Positions 1 to 10,880 of a DNA stretch of 56,275 nt are shown piece after piece. The notes under the pieces were generated by a model. That model saw nothing but the letters and a program-made list of their open reading frames with translations, made no database searches and was not told where the DNA came from. The position numbers and the translations under genes were made by a program. The DNA is taken from positions 1-56,275 of the forward strand of contig MCGO01000237.1 of the NCBI GenBank assembly GCA_002104985.1, in the 5' to 3' direction. The DNA comes from Rhizoclosmatium globosum (Eukaryota; Chytridiomycota; Chytridiomycetes; Chytridiales; Chytriomycetaceae). Position 1 is the stretch's first letter, and each line of letters starts with the position of its first letter.

Positions 1-2
1 TT

Positions 3-500
3 ATTGTACTGGATGGAACATGGACACAAGCAAAGCAATGTATTTATGCCTCAAAGACGCGGGATTTCAACCCGTAACAATTGGATTCCTGCGAATGCTT
101 CTGTTGCCCAACAACTCAGCCTGAAGAGGCTGCTTCAATCAATCAAAATAATGATTTGCCGGAATCGCCTTCAAAGAAACGAAACATTGACTCAACATCT
201 TCAATCGACGCGTCTACTTCATCGGTAACCACCATCAAGGATCCAGAACCAGTGAAAACTTTGTTCTGGAGGTATCAAAAAGTGGGAGATCATGCGTTGG
301 CTACAATTGAGGCTGTATATTACTTTTACCGAGATTACTTCAACGTGTACGAGTCTGGAAAGGAATATGATGGACGATTTGATGGCCTGTTGTATTACTT
401 TAGGCTGCAGTATGAGACTGTGCAGGGGTACTATAAGGCTAACCCGGACAAGCAGTTTACAAAGAAAAAGAGTAACGCAGAATCATATATCAAGAAATAA
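3..500 (+). CDS. DTW-domain protein, DTWD1-like tRNA-uridine aminocarboxypropyltransferase (3' part)
   Basis: The 3' part of a gene that begins upstream of the window. The first codons read IVLDGTWTQAKQ, the D-G/S-T-W core of the DTW family, which installs acp3U in tRNA using S-adenosylmethionine. The C-terminal half has the family's KTLFWRYQ block and the ATIEAVYYFYRDY block, then ends at 498-500 after a lysine-rich tail. These blocks match the eukaryotic DTWD1 branch better than DTWD2. Between them, an in-frame TAA at 75-77 interrupts the frame. I found no GT...AG intron in 40-250 that both removes it and keeps the linker, so it may be a missed intron, a sequencing indel or true decay. The linker (about residues 25-85) is Ser/Thr/Asn-rich and not conserved. 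Confidence 0.72.
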
Positions 501-569
501 ATGTATTTTTGCATAACTTTATTGTATTATGTTGTTGTTCTTGGTTGCTTGCGTTTCTTCAACATTGGT

Positions 570-790
570 TTTAGAGTCTCGACGCTTGATGGCGTATTTT
601 TTGGAAAACTGGTCGGCATGTTGAAGAAACCGGATTGTAATGCCAACTTTTGCCCTGCTGTCAATCACATCTAACGCGCCTCTTTGGATTTCTTTGTGTG
701 GTGACTTTGTTCAGCTTCTACCTGTCTTGACTCCTGGCCATGTTGCACACTTTGCGTTTGAAACTCAGGATGCCATAAAACAAGAGTCGT
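570..790 (+). pseudogene. PIF1-like helicase remnant (possible Helitron piece)
   Basis: Two adjacent reading frames carry consecutive PIF1-family landmarks. From 576 one frame reads VSTLDGVFFGKL, like the Walker B-following VSMLDGxFFDKL segment. From about 673 another frame reads LCGDFVQLLPV followed about 20 residues later by HFAFET, like the GDFFQLPPV...FAFE segment. The spacing fits the family but the frame changes and stops intervene, and no helicase motifs IV-VI follow. In fungi such fragments usually come from Helitron RepHel proteins or from nuclear PIF1 paralogs. Which of these is not decidable here. The sequence just before 574 (GGTTTTAG) looks like an intron 3' end, so this may be one exon of a former gene. 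Confidence 0.55.
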
Positions 791-1164
791 GCATTGTTAT
801 AAGTTCTCTCTGCGTACTATACTTACCACCGATATTCCATCAATTCAATATTTATCAAGTAACAGTAAAACTTCAGAAATAGTACAGGTTCCAGAATGAT
901 TTGGATTAGTGGTCAGATTTCAAACAACAACATGGGCTTGTGCGGGATACTTAAAGAGAGCCAACGCGGTTTGCATGTGGAAAGAAGAAGTAGAAATATC
1001 ATCCGCGCGATTGATGACAATATTTGCAGTAACAAAGCGCAAGCAGCGTTAATTTCTGCAATCTGGGTCTTTCTGCCATTGTTCTGCACTCGTCTTCTGA
1101 GGACTCAGAGCATCTGGAGATCGATAAGCATTAGTGGATTGTGACTTGCGCCGTGATGCAAAGT
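791..1164. other. No gene recognised
   Basis: Short ORFs occur on both strands but none has a recognisable motif or codon pattern. The stretch may belong to the same decayed element as the helicase fragment on its left. Confidence 0.3.
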
Positions 1165-1457
1165 TCAAGCCAATGGGTTTCTCATTGTCCATGGGTACCA
1201 GTCTGGTACAATTAATTAAGAAGAAGACAGAAAACAAGTAATGCATAGAACTTACTCTTAGGCTTGCGTTTAACAGACTTGATTTTGCTGGCAAGGTAGT
1301 TGCAATGCCGGAGAGCAAGGTGCTGGGGAGATTTGTGATGCGCTTCAGATCCGGTGAGGTCAGGATAACAGTTGACAAGTTCCTTCAGCTTGACCATCTC
1401 CAAACCAGCCCAGTCCCTGGCAGTCTTGCAAGCAGCTTCAATGGGAGTTTTAGGCAT
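1165..1457 (-). CDS. Unidentified small basic protein, one intron
   Basis: I do not recognise this protein. An ATG at 1457 opens about 67 codons (MPKTPIEAACKTARDWAG...) that end in a lysine/arginine-rich stretch. A good intron follows: donor GTAAGT read from 1255 down, pyrimidine-rich body, acceptor CAG at 1203. Splicing leads to a stop near 1165, giving about 79 residues. The frame is also open upstream of this ATG for about a dozen residues, so the start could be elsewhere. The neighbouring helicase remnant suggests that this may be part of an old mobile element. It may equally be a non-coding ORF with a chance splice site. Confidence 0.25.
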
Positions 1458-2198
1458 TTCAAGAAGCTTACGGGAAAATGCTGGAGGGAGTTGTCTTCTG
1501 CATTTTCAAATCAGGGTTTCTATTTTTGTGGGCCATCAATTGCAAACAAAACAATCTTTAATTTGTGAACTTCAATGACCAAATAAATGAGTGGAAAAAC
1601 TTAAAACTATATCCATTGGTCCCGTAACACCTGGGCATCACCCCGTATTGATGTCTCCGCTGATTCATATCTCCGCTGCTGTCATCCTTGGTTACGTTGG
1701 TTGCTTGCCCCTCTCTCCTCTCTGCAGGGCATTCGTGGTTGTGGGCTGTGCAGAATTTTGAAGAGGACACAGCTTATGAAAGACCTTACACTTTAGGTCT
1801 CAATCTATGAGAAGCATCGCAGTGGTTTTTCATCATTTGGTATGTTAAAAAGTATCCATTACTCATAGAGTAAAGGATGGGAGTGGGTTTTCAAAAATTC
1901 CCGTTGCCTCTTGCGAGACCACGGAGATGTTAGGAAATAGTTTTCAATCAGCAAAAAAGTTGACTCAGTCGAGACTTCACGGTCAAACTTATTACTCTCT
2001 GTGTAGGATAGGGAACAAGAGAAGAAGGAAATGTGGCTTTAGTATGAAACAAGGGAGTGCGCAGTCCGTAGTCGATGTTACACAAACGAATCCAATAAAC
2101 TTTGAACAGTTTCATAAACCACGATATTATTAAGAGGTTATATTTTTCACAAATGGTTTGTGACGGACAGTTTATTCATTCTCCCGTGAAAATACAAA
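1458..2198. other. Intergenic, nothing recognised
   Basis: About 740 bp with only short unsupported ORFs on either strand. The right end holds the 3' flank of the eIF2B-epsilon gene. Confidence 0.4.
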
Positions 2199-4789
2199 TT
2201 AATCAGAGCTTTCCTCCTCCGCTTCTTGTAACCACGTAATAAACGGCTTAGCCTGTATAGAATTTGAGTTGATAGCCATAAAAACGCGAACGAAAGAAAA
2301 TCCTTACCGAATCCCGCAACTTCCTACTCGACTTCTTGAACCACACAAAGAAGGCATCCTCCTCACAAATATCCAAATTATAGAACAACGTCAGAATCTT
2401 GACAAACAATTTCGCGTGCTCATCATTTGTTTTACAATGCTCTTCCAGAATCTGAAGTAAATCAAGTTGGTCCTCTGCATCAGTCGCAAAACGTGCCAAG
2501 AGTCCTCCCCATCGTTTTAAGGTTGTTTGAAGCGTGGCGGCATTAGTCACGAGACTTAACACAGTTGGGACGGCGGTGAGACGGATGTCATGGAAATCGA
2601 GGTTGTCAGCGAATTTGAGAGTGTTGAGTTCCAGGACAATGTTGTCGATGGAGTGGTTCTCTTCAAAGGCACGTTCAATTGTGGAGATGAGTTCGCGGTG
2701 GGAGCCTATTCGTGGAAGATTTATGTTTCAGTTAAGAAAAGGGGGCGGCGACTTACGTTCAAGAGCATCCACATCAGACAAGTCGTCTTCATCTTCAGTG
2801 TCCTCATCCACAGCGTCTTCAATATCATGAAGCTGGATGTCGCGTGCTAAGTCGAAAAGTCAGTTTAAAAATTATGCCAGAACAAGACTATTACCAATTG
2901 AACAAACGGCCAAGATCGCCTTATGTTCCTCTTCATCGTCGTCATCGTCCGCATCAATAATGTCTTTCTTTTCGTATCCCTTTCCGTCTTCTCCGACTTG
3001 AGTTTCGTCGTATTCTGTGCACAAAAGTTACTATCGTCATTACTAGCCCCTGGCTTAAACATACCTTCATCATCACTTTCAGCATCACTTTCTTCTTCGT
3101 CGAAATCACTGTCTTCGTCAACACGGCCCTTGTTCAAACTCAAGCGCGCAAACTCCTTGACAGTAAATTCCGGTCCAACTTGAACCTGTTAACGACAAAG
3201 GAGAGTGATAAGTTGATTGTGTTGGAACCAAACCAAGAGACGTACTCCGTAAGAAAGAATAGAACCCTTCTCAATCTTGACGCCATTCAGAACAACAACG
3301 CCGTCAGCAAGAATAGACCGTTCAATCACACAGTTGTCACCAATAACGACATTGTCCCAGATATATGATCCATTAATGACAACATTCTTTCCTGCATACC
3401 CAAATGAGATAAGTCGCTGTACATTCCTGTTTAAAAACAAGCATAAAATGAGCTCACCAATACGACAATTTCGTCCAATAACCGACTCAGAAATTGTAGT
3501 TTTATCTCCGATAGAAGTCTTCTCCCCAACAACAACATATCGAACAAGCTTCGTCCCAAACTGCAAAATAACGCTCTCATCTTTATAAATATACGGACTA
3601 TGATGCGTGTACGAAGTCCCCATTATATTCGTTTCCGGGACCATTGGATACGTCCATCGCGCCATCACATCTTTACTGATGGAGTCGTACATCTGCGTAG
3701 ACCGAACACGCGCGGCATACGTGTCAGTGATGATGTGACAGTGGATCTGCTTTCCGAGGATATCAGATTCAAGGATTCCACGGACAAAGTGTTTACGAAT
3801 GTCTTGGTAGTCAAAGTTTTCAGTGAACAGGGCAGGAACCTAGATGTCGAATTGATTTCCAGAGAGACAGCGAAAGAGAATACGTACATCAACAGAACAG
3901 ATATCAATCTGACAATCAATTAAATCGTTACGGACTTGCAGTTCCGAATGTGCTTTAAAGAGTTCCAAATCAAGCTTTAGTTTTTGTTTGATGGGGAACA
4001 AGCTTCTGTACTGAACGCATTCTTGCGTCGCCGCATTCAACACGTAGATTCCTTCTTCACCCTTGGAACGGGTTCTGTGCGCAGGACTGGCAGCCTTCAC
4101 GACCATGGTCATGATTGCATTCTTGTCAACGACACGGCGAGCCCTGCGAATCAAATTTAGTAAAATTCTTGGAAGTAGAAAAGAAACACATACCGATGTT
4201 CTTCAAGAGCCTTGGTCAAATCCATATTGGCCACAACATCCCCCGAAACCAAGATAAAGTCCGACTTGAGCAACTGCTTCGCATCCAAATCTCTCAAAGC
4301 ATCACCCGTACTGGCAAGTTGCTGCGACACAAAAGTGTTGACTTTTGGAAATGTTGATTTGCCCCAACGAGACGATCTATACTCTTTCGTGTCAGGACTT
4401 CTTCGTTTCCAAAATCAAGAAACAATCTCACTTCAAGTAGGCTTTGATCTGATCCGCGTGAGAACAGCACACGACATAGATCTGTTCCACGCCAGCAGTA
4501 GCAAGGAACTCCAGAGTGTATTCAATCAACGGCACGTTGGCGAGTGGCAGCAGACACTGTATCGAGATTAACAAGCGAGTACGGTTGTAGGTTATGCAAA
4601 GGGTACCCTTGGTTTGTCTTCAGTGAGTGGCAGGAAGCGCTTGTTGAAGGAGTCAGCAACAACCACAGCGACGAGTTCCTAGGGAGCCCAAGTCAGTGTA
4701 CTACAAACCAACCAAGAGACATTCACACGTACCTCATCGACCTGAACCTTCTCTTGAGCCTGTGCCTTGTCCTTTGGTTTAGTGGCCAT
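2199..4789 (-). CDS. GCD6: Translation initiation factor eIF2B subunit epsilon
   Basis: Catalytic subunit of the eIF2B guanine-nucleotide exchange factor that recycles eIF2-GDP in the cytoplasm. The ATG at 4789 gives a short basic start, then [15 protein letters not shown] and [18 protein letters not shown], the nucleotidyltransferase-like domain typical of the subunit. The middle (3189-3692) is a left-handed beta-helix with hexapeptide-type turns such as [21 protein letters not shown]. The 3' end encodes the W2/eIF5C domain with the family's acidic, Trp-containing tail ending [11 protein letters not shown]. An Asp/Glu-rich linker lies between them near 2900-3140. About ten exons are separated by introns of roughly 50-90 bp, for example 4732-4679 and 4606-4557. 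The start lies only 86 bp from the divergent HEM14 ATG. No frame break was seen. Confidence 0.93.
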
Positions 4790-4875
4790 TTCTCGATGAA
4801 ATCACTTTGATCAAAAAGAAGAAAGAAGAAAGAAGAAAGAAGAAAGAAGAAATCAACAAACAAACAACAAAGTAA
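4790..4875. promoter_or_regulatory. Shared divergent promoter of eIF2B-epsilon and HEM14
   Basis: Only 86 bp separate the two start codons, so both promoters and 5' leaders must overlap. The interval is A/G-rich on the + strand and nearly filled by a 7-bp tandem repeat. No TATA box is evident. Co-regulation is an inference. Confidence 0.6.
4818..4852. repeat. GAAGAAA microsatellite, five exact copies
   Basis: Five consecutive 7-bp GAAGAAA units (35 bp). It lies within the intergenic leader between two divergent start codons, so length changes would alter the promoter or 5' UTR of both genes. Confidence 0.9.
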
Positions 4876-6415
4876 ATGATCATTCTCGGTGGTGGAATCA
4901 GCGGACTCAGCACGGCCTGGTTCGCGGCAAAGGCGGCACCGCGAACGACTCTTATCAAAGTAATCGAAGGCGGAACAAGGTGCGGCGGTTGGATCCACTC
5001 GTCGTTGGATTCGGACGTGCTCTTTGAGTCAGGACCGAGGACACTGCGACCAGTCGGGCCGCAGGGACTGGCGACTTTGGAATTGGTGCGTTGTTCGTTG
5101 TTCGTTGGTGCTCTGAAGTGGTCGTGACTCATCACATTAAAAGTAGGTGTTCGCTCTCGGCCTCAAAGACCAAGTCATTGCCGTCCCAAAGAACTCTCCT
5201 GCTGCTAAAAACAGATTCATCAAATACAATGGTAGCATAAACAAGATGCCCTCGTCTCTGCAAGAAGCCCTGTTTCCTCCCACAGGCCATGTCTTCAGAG
5301 GTGTCATGGCTCGCGGTGCCCTCGAACCTTTCATTAAAAGGACCAAAGCAGACGATGAATCTATTCATGACTTTGTCTCCCGACGTTTCGGCAGTCACGT
5401 TGCCGACAACATGATTTCTGCACTTGTTCACGGAATTTATGCTGGTGATTCCCGCAATCTCTCTGTCAAATCATGCTTCAAGTTTCTTTGGGAAGCTGAA
5501 CAGAAATACGGATCAGTCGTCCTTGGTTTACTTGCTGAAGCATTCAAGAAACCTGTCCCTGACATCTATTCCCACACAACATCCCCAGAAGGCATCGAAT
5601 TCATCCAAAAAACCAAATCCGCATCCGTATACGCATTCAAAAACGGTCTCCAAACATTGACAGACGCAATCATTGCCGACCTCACAAAAAACCATCCAAA
5701 CGTCTCCATCCTCCAAAACACACGTGCAACCCACATCAACTTAACCCCCTCAAACACCGTAAAAATAACAACGTCCACCAACGAAATTTTCGAATCTTCA
5801 ACAGTTATCTCAGCCCTTGACTCCCTAACCCTCCAAACCCTCCTCCCAAAAACCTCGTCCCTCCCCGCCCTCCTCTCCAAAAACCCTTCCGTCGACGTAG
5901 CAGTCGTGAACCTCGCCTACAAACCCCCAACAACCCTCCCCGTTTCCGGTTTCGGCTACCTCGTCCCCCGAACCCAAACCTCCGACGTAATCGGCGTTAT
6001 TTTCGACTCCTCCGCGATTCCTGGCCAAGGCTCCGACCCATCACTTACACGAATAACTTGCATGATGGGCGGACATCGGTTCAAAGAAGTCTTTGCGTCA
6101 GGGTATTCAAATGACCTCGCCCTTGAAAAAGCCAAGAAAGCGATTCGTGACGATTTAGGAATCGCTGTGGATCCTGATGCGTTTAAAGTGTCGTTGCATC
6201 GACAATGTATCACTCAATACACTGTTGGACACTCGAAGAGAATGCAAGAAATGCATGGACTCCTTCAAAAAGAGTTTGATGGCAAACTATCGGTTGTTGG
6301 GAATAGTTGGTTTGGTGTTGGCGTGAATGACTGTGTTTTGGGAGCTAGGGAGACTGTTGAACGGATACTCAAGGGAGACAAAGCAGTGACAGGGTTAGAG
6401 AAGGCGTTCTTGTAG
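4876..6415 (+). CDS. HEM14: Protoporphyrinogen oxidase
   Basis: Oxidises protoporphyrinogen IX to protoporphyrin IX, the penultimate step of heme synthesis, at the mitochondrial inner membrane. The ATG at 4876 starts directly with MIILGGGISGLSTAWFAA, the FAD-binding Rossmann GxGxxG motif, followed by the GGTRCGGW and SGPRTLRP segments typical of the family. One intron (5086-5146, GTGCGT...TAG) joins exon 1 (70 codons) to a long exon at 5147. The product is 492 residues, close to fungal homologs. Near the C terminus, VVGNSWFGVGVNDCVLGA is the second FAD-contacting block. There is no obvious N-terminal presequence, as is usual for this enzyme. The gene converges on the GT61 gene with 86 bp between their stops. 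Confidence 0.95.
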
Positions 6416-6501
6416 CGGGTTGCGTGACCCTTACTGAGACTGAATAAACGCCCATGAATCTGACAAAGTATGTAAAATTTACTCTCTGATTTACTTCAAG
6501 T

Positions 6502-8611
6502 TCATAACTCATCGTGCGATGTAATCTCATTCCCATCTTCAAACACATCCCTCCACGCCCTTTCAATGGTATCACCCATTACCTCCATCTGCTCCCTCGT
6601 CAAGGCCGCATAAGTTCCAAAATAATGCGCCCCAGGAACTTTCGTAACAACATAATGCCTCCCCCCAAAAGCTGCCACCAAGTGCCCAAAACAAAACTCA
6701 ACGTGCGGATCCATAGGAACCATAACCAACACCGCCCCAGGCTGCGTATACACATAATTCACCAACCCAGCTCCATGACTCCCAACAACAACCTTCGCCC
6801 CTGCGAAAACCCTCGCCTGCTCCAACATCCCTTCCTTCCCCGTATGCACCGAAATCCGATCCCCAAACCTCTCCTTCAAATACTCCATAAACTCACCCTC
6901 ATTCGGAAACCCACGCACAGTCCCCTCCCTAGAAACATAAACAATAGACCCCCGCAACCTCTCAACCGTCGGAAACATCCCCCGGCGCTTCAAAGCCCCA
7001 TGCCAGAACTCCCGCGTCGTTTCAAGAACCATCCGCGGCGGCCAAAACACACCCCACGCATTCTTATCAAGACTCCTGTGTACATCAACAGCAGGATGTA
7101 TCCAATCGACTTCATAAAGCCCCTTCGGAAAGTAATACCGCGCCGTCGTTGGATGATCGTAATAAACAAACCGATCCCTCAACGCATCGAATTCAGGCAA
7201 CGCAAGCGTCGCGTCAATCCACCGTGCGATGCCCTTCTCAGGCATAAGTATTTTTATGTCCTCGTTGTTTGGAAGACTGAGGAGGTGAGTTTGGAGGAGG
7301 AGGAGTTTGGGAAGGGATTCGACGAGCCAGTGGTAGTAGTTCCGGATTTGGTGGACGATAATGTGGGCTGTGCGGTGTGGGATGGTTATGATGTGGGTGT
7401 CGGAGGAGGATTGGAATGATCGGATGTCGAGGTTTGCGTGTTTTCCACCGGTGTATAGTGTGCAATGGCCATGGACGATTCCGGGGTGACCGGTGAGGTA
7501 GGCGGAGGGGTGGTGAATGAGGTAAACGAAACGTTCGTGGAATAGGCGTGGGTATTTAGGAATAGTGGGACCTACAAAGATTGGATCTGAGAGGGATCCG
7601 TATGTTTCATACGCGGTTGAAGGATTAAGAAGGGTTGTCGTGAGGAGTTCTGGGTGAGTTGCAGCCTCCTCCGAATAATTGAGAGCAACGCGCCATTTCC
7701 CCGTCCCACATAAATCATTTGATCCTTTCAGAGAATATTCAGCAACAGATCGATACAGCGTCTCATTACAAAACTTCCACCCCTTCTTATCAAGCGGATA
7801 ACCAATCTTCCGCACATAACAAAGCTGCCCAACATTATCAACAGTTGGATCCTCAGCCACAATTTCCTCCGCAATCTTGTATGCGCGATCAAACTGCCCA
7901 TCTTGAACAAGAACCTGCGAGAAGGAGGTCAAAGTGGAAAAGTATTCCTTCCTGCTGACGGTACTTCCAAACCGCTTAAACCAGTCTTCATATACATCGA
8001 TTGAGTGTTTGTATTCCCTGACAAGGTTTAGCATCGCTGCCGTTGTCGCATAGGCGAGTGAAGATGTAGGATCAAGCAGTGTGGCTTTGATGCATGTATC
8101 CACCATTTCTTTAACAGTTCGATAGGAATTCAAATTCAGGAAGTCGTTGGGCCTATTATGACAAGGTTATGTCTCGCCAAGTCGGTGATTCGAGTGAATG
8201 CAAACTTACTGGTTCAACATGGATGCTATGTTGTTGCAATACTTCAAGTACACATCGGAATCATTTGGGTACTGTTTCACTGAAACCAGTGTGAGATTAG
8301 GAGACATCCCTCATTCACAGCAACAATCACTCACCAGCCATGTCCATGATATCAAAGAACCGATCAATCCGCTTCCCAAATATCTGACTAAGGGCCCAGT
8401 TGAAGTAGTTATCTTTCCAATCAGGAAGAAGGTCATGGAGTCGAGAAAAGTGTTTATGTGCCGTTTCAAAGTCTCGGTTTGAATATGCGGCTTTTGCTTG
8501 TCCATAGAGACGTTCAAGGTATTCGCGGGACTGGCTTTCGTTGCTTGCGGAATTGGGTTTTGCAAAAGTGGTGGTGAGAGTAGCGGCGAAGAGGAGCAGA
8601 CTTGCTCTCAT
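6502..8611 (-). CDS. Secretory-pathway glycosyltransferase, GT61 family (DUF563)
   Basis: A 665-residue protein from three exons (8611-8335, 8279-8210, 8152-6502). The chosen ATG at 8611 gives a signal peptide (MRASLLLFAATLTTTFA). An in-frame ATG at 8656 would only add a polar extension. Residues 30-220 look like TPR-type helical repeats (KAAYSNRDFETAHKHF...). The C-terminal half has the GT61 signature: YHWLVESLPKLLLL, then SIVYVSREG, and near the end VVVGSHGAGLVNYVYTQPGAVLVMVPM. Relatives transfer xylose or GlcNAc onto glycans in the ER/Golgi lumen. The substrate cannot be read from sequence. TPR plus GT61 in a secreted-type protein suggests a lumenal enzyme of glycoprotein or wall synthesis. 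All splice junctions keep frame. Confidence 0.88.
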
Positions 8612-8700
8612 TTTGGAGATATTCTTATTAACGCATATCAAAACCCAAGTAACCATGTAGAACTAACGTTATTTCTTCGAAGGATTTATTGTTCAGCCAT

Positions 8701-10691
8701 TCAACTTCCAAAACAACCGCCAAGACTCTTCCCTCCGCCCCTTCCACCGAATCTTTCGCCCCTTCCAATTTCCATCCCCAGAAACCCCATATAACAATAC
8801 GGATCAACAACAGAATTCTCTTCCATATCAGTTCCGACACGCATAAGCTTCATTCCAACTTCAATCGCGTCCAAATCGTTGATAATCACATCATCAGGCA
8901 AACTTCGAAACCATCTCCCAAGTCTACTCGTTTCTTCAACCTCCGCAAGCATAGCCTCCATCGCTTGAAGAATTGGATCACTGGATCCAACAGTACCCAT
9001 CGACCTCACAATTTCAAACACCTTTCGTAACCGTTCCCTCAATACAGAATTATTAAATTCCGTCAGACCCGCTAAAGACAGCCACTGAGACTCCATTCGA
9101 CATGCGATGAACCAAAATACAATGAACGCTTCAAAGGCTTGATAAGTTCCAAAGTCGCATTGATAGAATATAACTTCATCTTCATGAATCCTGTCATCCC
9201 CCTTCATCATTTTGTCGTAAAACAGGTATAGTGATGAAATTTTCCAAGACGCCTCAAGACACTGATTGATCGCGTTCAGAACAGCAGTTTGATGGTTAGA
9301 ACTCAGGTACACAGGGTCGCAAGATCGAAGACCCGAAAGAAACATGAGAGGTCGATAGAATACAGACGTGCTTACTTGTAGCAGCATATTGAGGTCAAAA
9401 AGAATATCTTTGGCAAGGGAGACTTGAGTGATGAATCGGTCTTCATCTTGTGGTGAAATAACTGCTGGGTTTTCGAAAAGTAAGAGCCACTTGGTAGAAA
9501 TAGATGAATGCGCTGAAAGAAGTTGATTGTGGAAAGGTGTGTTGGCGGCAGTGGAATCAGCAAGGGCCGAGACAGATTGAGGCGGTAACGTATTCGCTCG
9601 CTTGATTGTACCGACAATATTAAGCAGCAAAGTTTCCCACTTGACAATATCCGTCACATTCACAAAGACAGGATGCGGGTCATAAACCTGACTTGGAGGC
9701 TTGATTTTATCAGAGTTGAAATTATATTCAGGAGCATCCGCTGAATATGACACGATATGAGAATATTGAATGTATATAATCCAGAAGTAGCGCCTTCGTT
9801 CTTCTCGTTGGCGTGGAGTCAAGTGGGACAACCATGGAGAGTCATCAGGATCAACATCCATTTTGAGATCAATAATTAATTCAATAGCGGATCTTAAACA
9901 TTGTTCTGAAATCTTCATTTCCCCTATATCGGAAGCTTGGAGGCCTAAGTGGAAGTAAAAGTTGACCATATCTGCTGACGACAATTCGGCTCGGTAGAAT
10001 GCCTTTCTCGCTCTTCTGAAGTATGATAATTCGGTGTTTGGATTGCTTCTATTCGACGAGAAATACGAAGCTTGTAACGCTGAGCAACAGAGAATGAGTC
10101 TGTTGAATCAAGATCAGTTATATAGAGAAACCCTTTGCATACGAACCGCAACGCTGGAGGCTTGTAAAAAAACTCTTTCAGCATAGATTCAGCATCCATC
10201 CATCGGGCAATGGGAATAGCCCTTGTCCCGTTTCGGCTGAGCCAATTGAACACCAACATCCAATCATCAAATGTACACATCAGATGCGGGTCTTCCAAGT
10301 CCATAGATTTATCCCCATGATCAAACATTGGAGTCTCAAAAGCCTTCATATACTGCTGAAGTGCAGTGGAGTTGAAACACTGGGTACCAAACAAAGTTGC
10401 TGGGGCTTGATCAAGCCATTCATCACTGTCCAAATCCATCAGTGAAGACTCAGCAGCATTCATAAAGCGATCAAGGGCTAATGACATTGTTGGGATAGCA
10501 GTGGATGTGCCGACAGAGCCAGTCGATGCATCGTCTGTGGTTGGCGACACTAGCGGCTTATCCAGTTCATATACACACTCTCCTTCTTTTCCAAGTCGGA
10601 CACATCGTTCGCAGGCCGAGTTACCGGGTCCTGGCACACACTTTCGATGGCCTTGGAGGCATCGTTTGCACCGATGAAGGGAAGGTGGCAT
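8701..10691 (-). CDS. Zn2Cys6 fungal-specific transcription factor
   Basis: The N terminus holds a binuclear zinc cluster (CKRCLQGHRKC, then CERCVRLGKEGEC) 8 residues from the ATG at 10691. A linker and a middle-homology (fungal_trans) region follow, with an RRARKAFYRAEL segment and a WIIYIQYSH helix. It is a nuclear DNA-binding regulator of unknown target. The two coding blocks lie in different frames. Joining 10132 to 10099 removes a 32-bp GT...AG segment, restores the expected FVCKGLILCCSALQASYF continuity, and gives 652 residues. An intron of 32 bp is unusually short here, so a one-base indel is an alternative. The gene is divergent from the C2H2 gene, with 189 bp between starts. Confidence 0.85.
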
Positions 10692-10800
10692 TGATTATGA
10701 AAATAATCGAAATGCCACAATCAAGACACACTCAAGATAAAAGATCTGGAAGAGAGACCAGTGTCATGATCCATATCAGTTAAAGCATTTCCTCTCTTCC

Positions 10801-10817
10801 TTTTTTTTTTTTTTTTT
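10801..10817. promoter_or_regulatory. Poly(dT) tract between two divergent transcription-factor genes
   Basis: An uninterrupted run of 17 T on the + strand within the 189-bp interval separating the Zn2Cys6 and C2H2 start codons. Such tracts disfavour nucleosomes and often mark fungal promoters. The role here is inferred. Confidence 0.6.
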
Positions 10818-10880
10818 ACTCACCCATCTTCCTTCCGAGCGGCCCTCACAATTCTCGCCTGATTGAAAGTCAATCAAAGA

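Noticed and set aside
6514..7419. Long + strand ORF opposite the GT61 gene.
   Set aside because: Its Pro/Arg/His-rich composition is an antisense shadow of the GT61 coding frame and has no domain.
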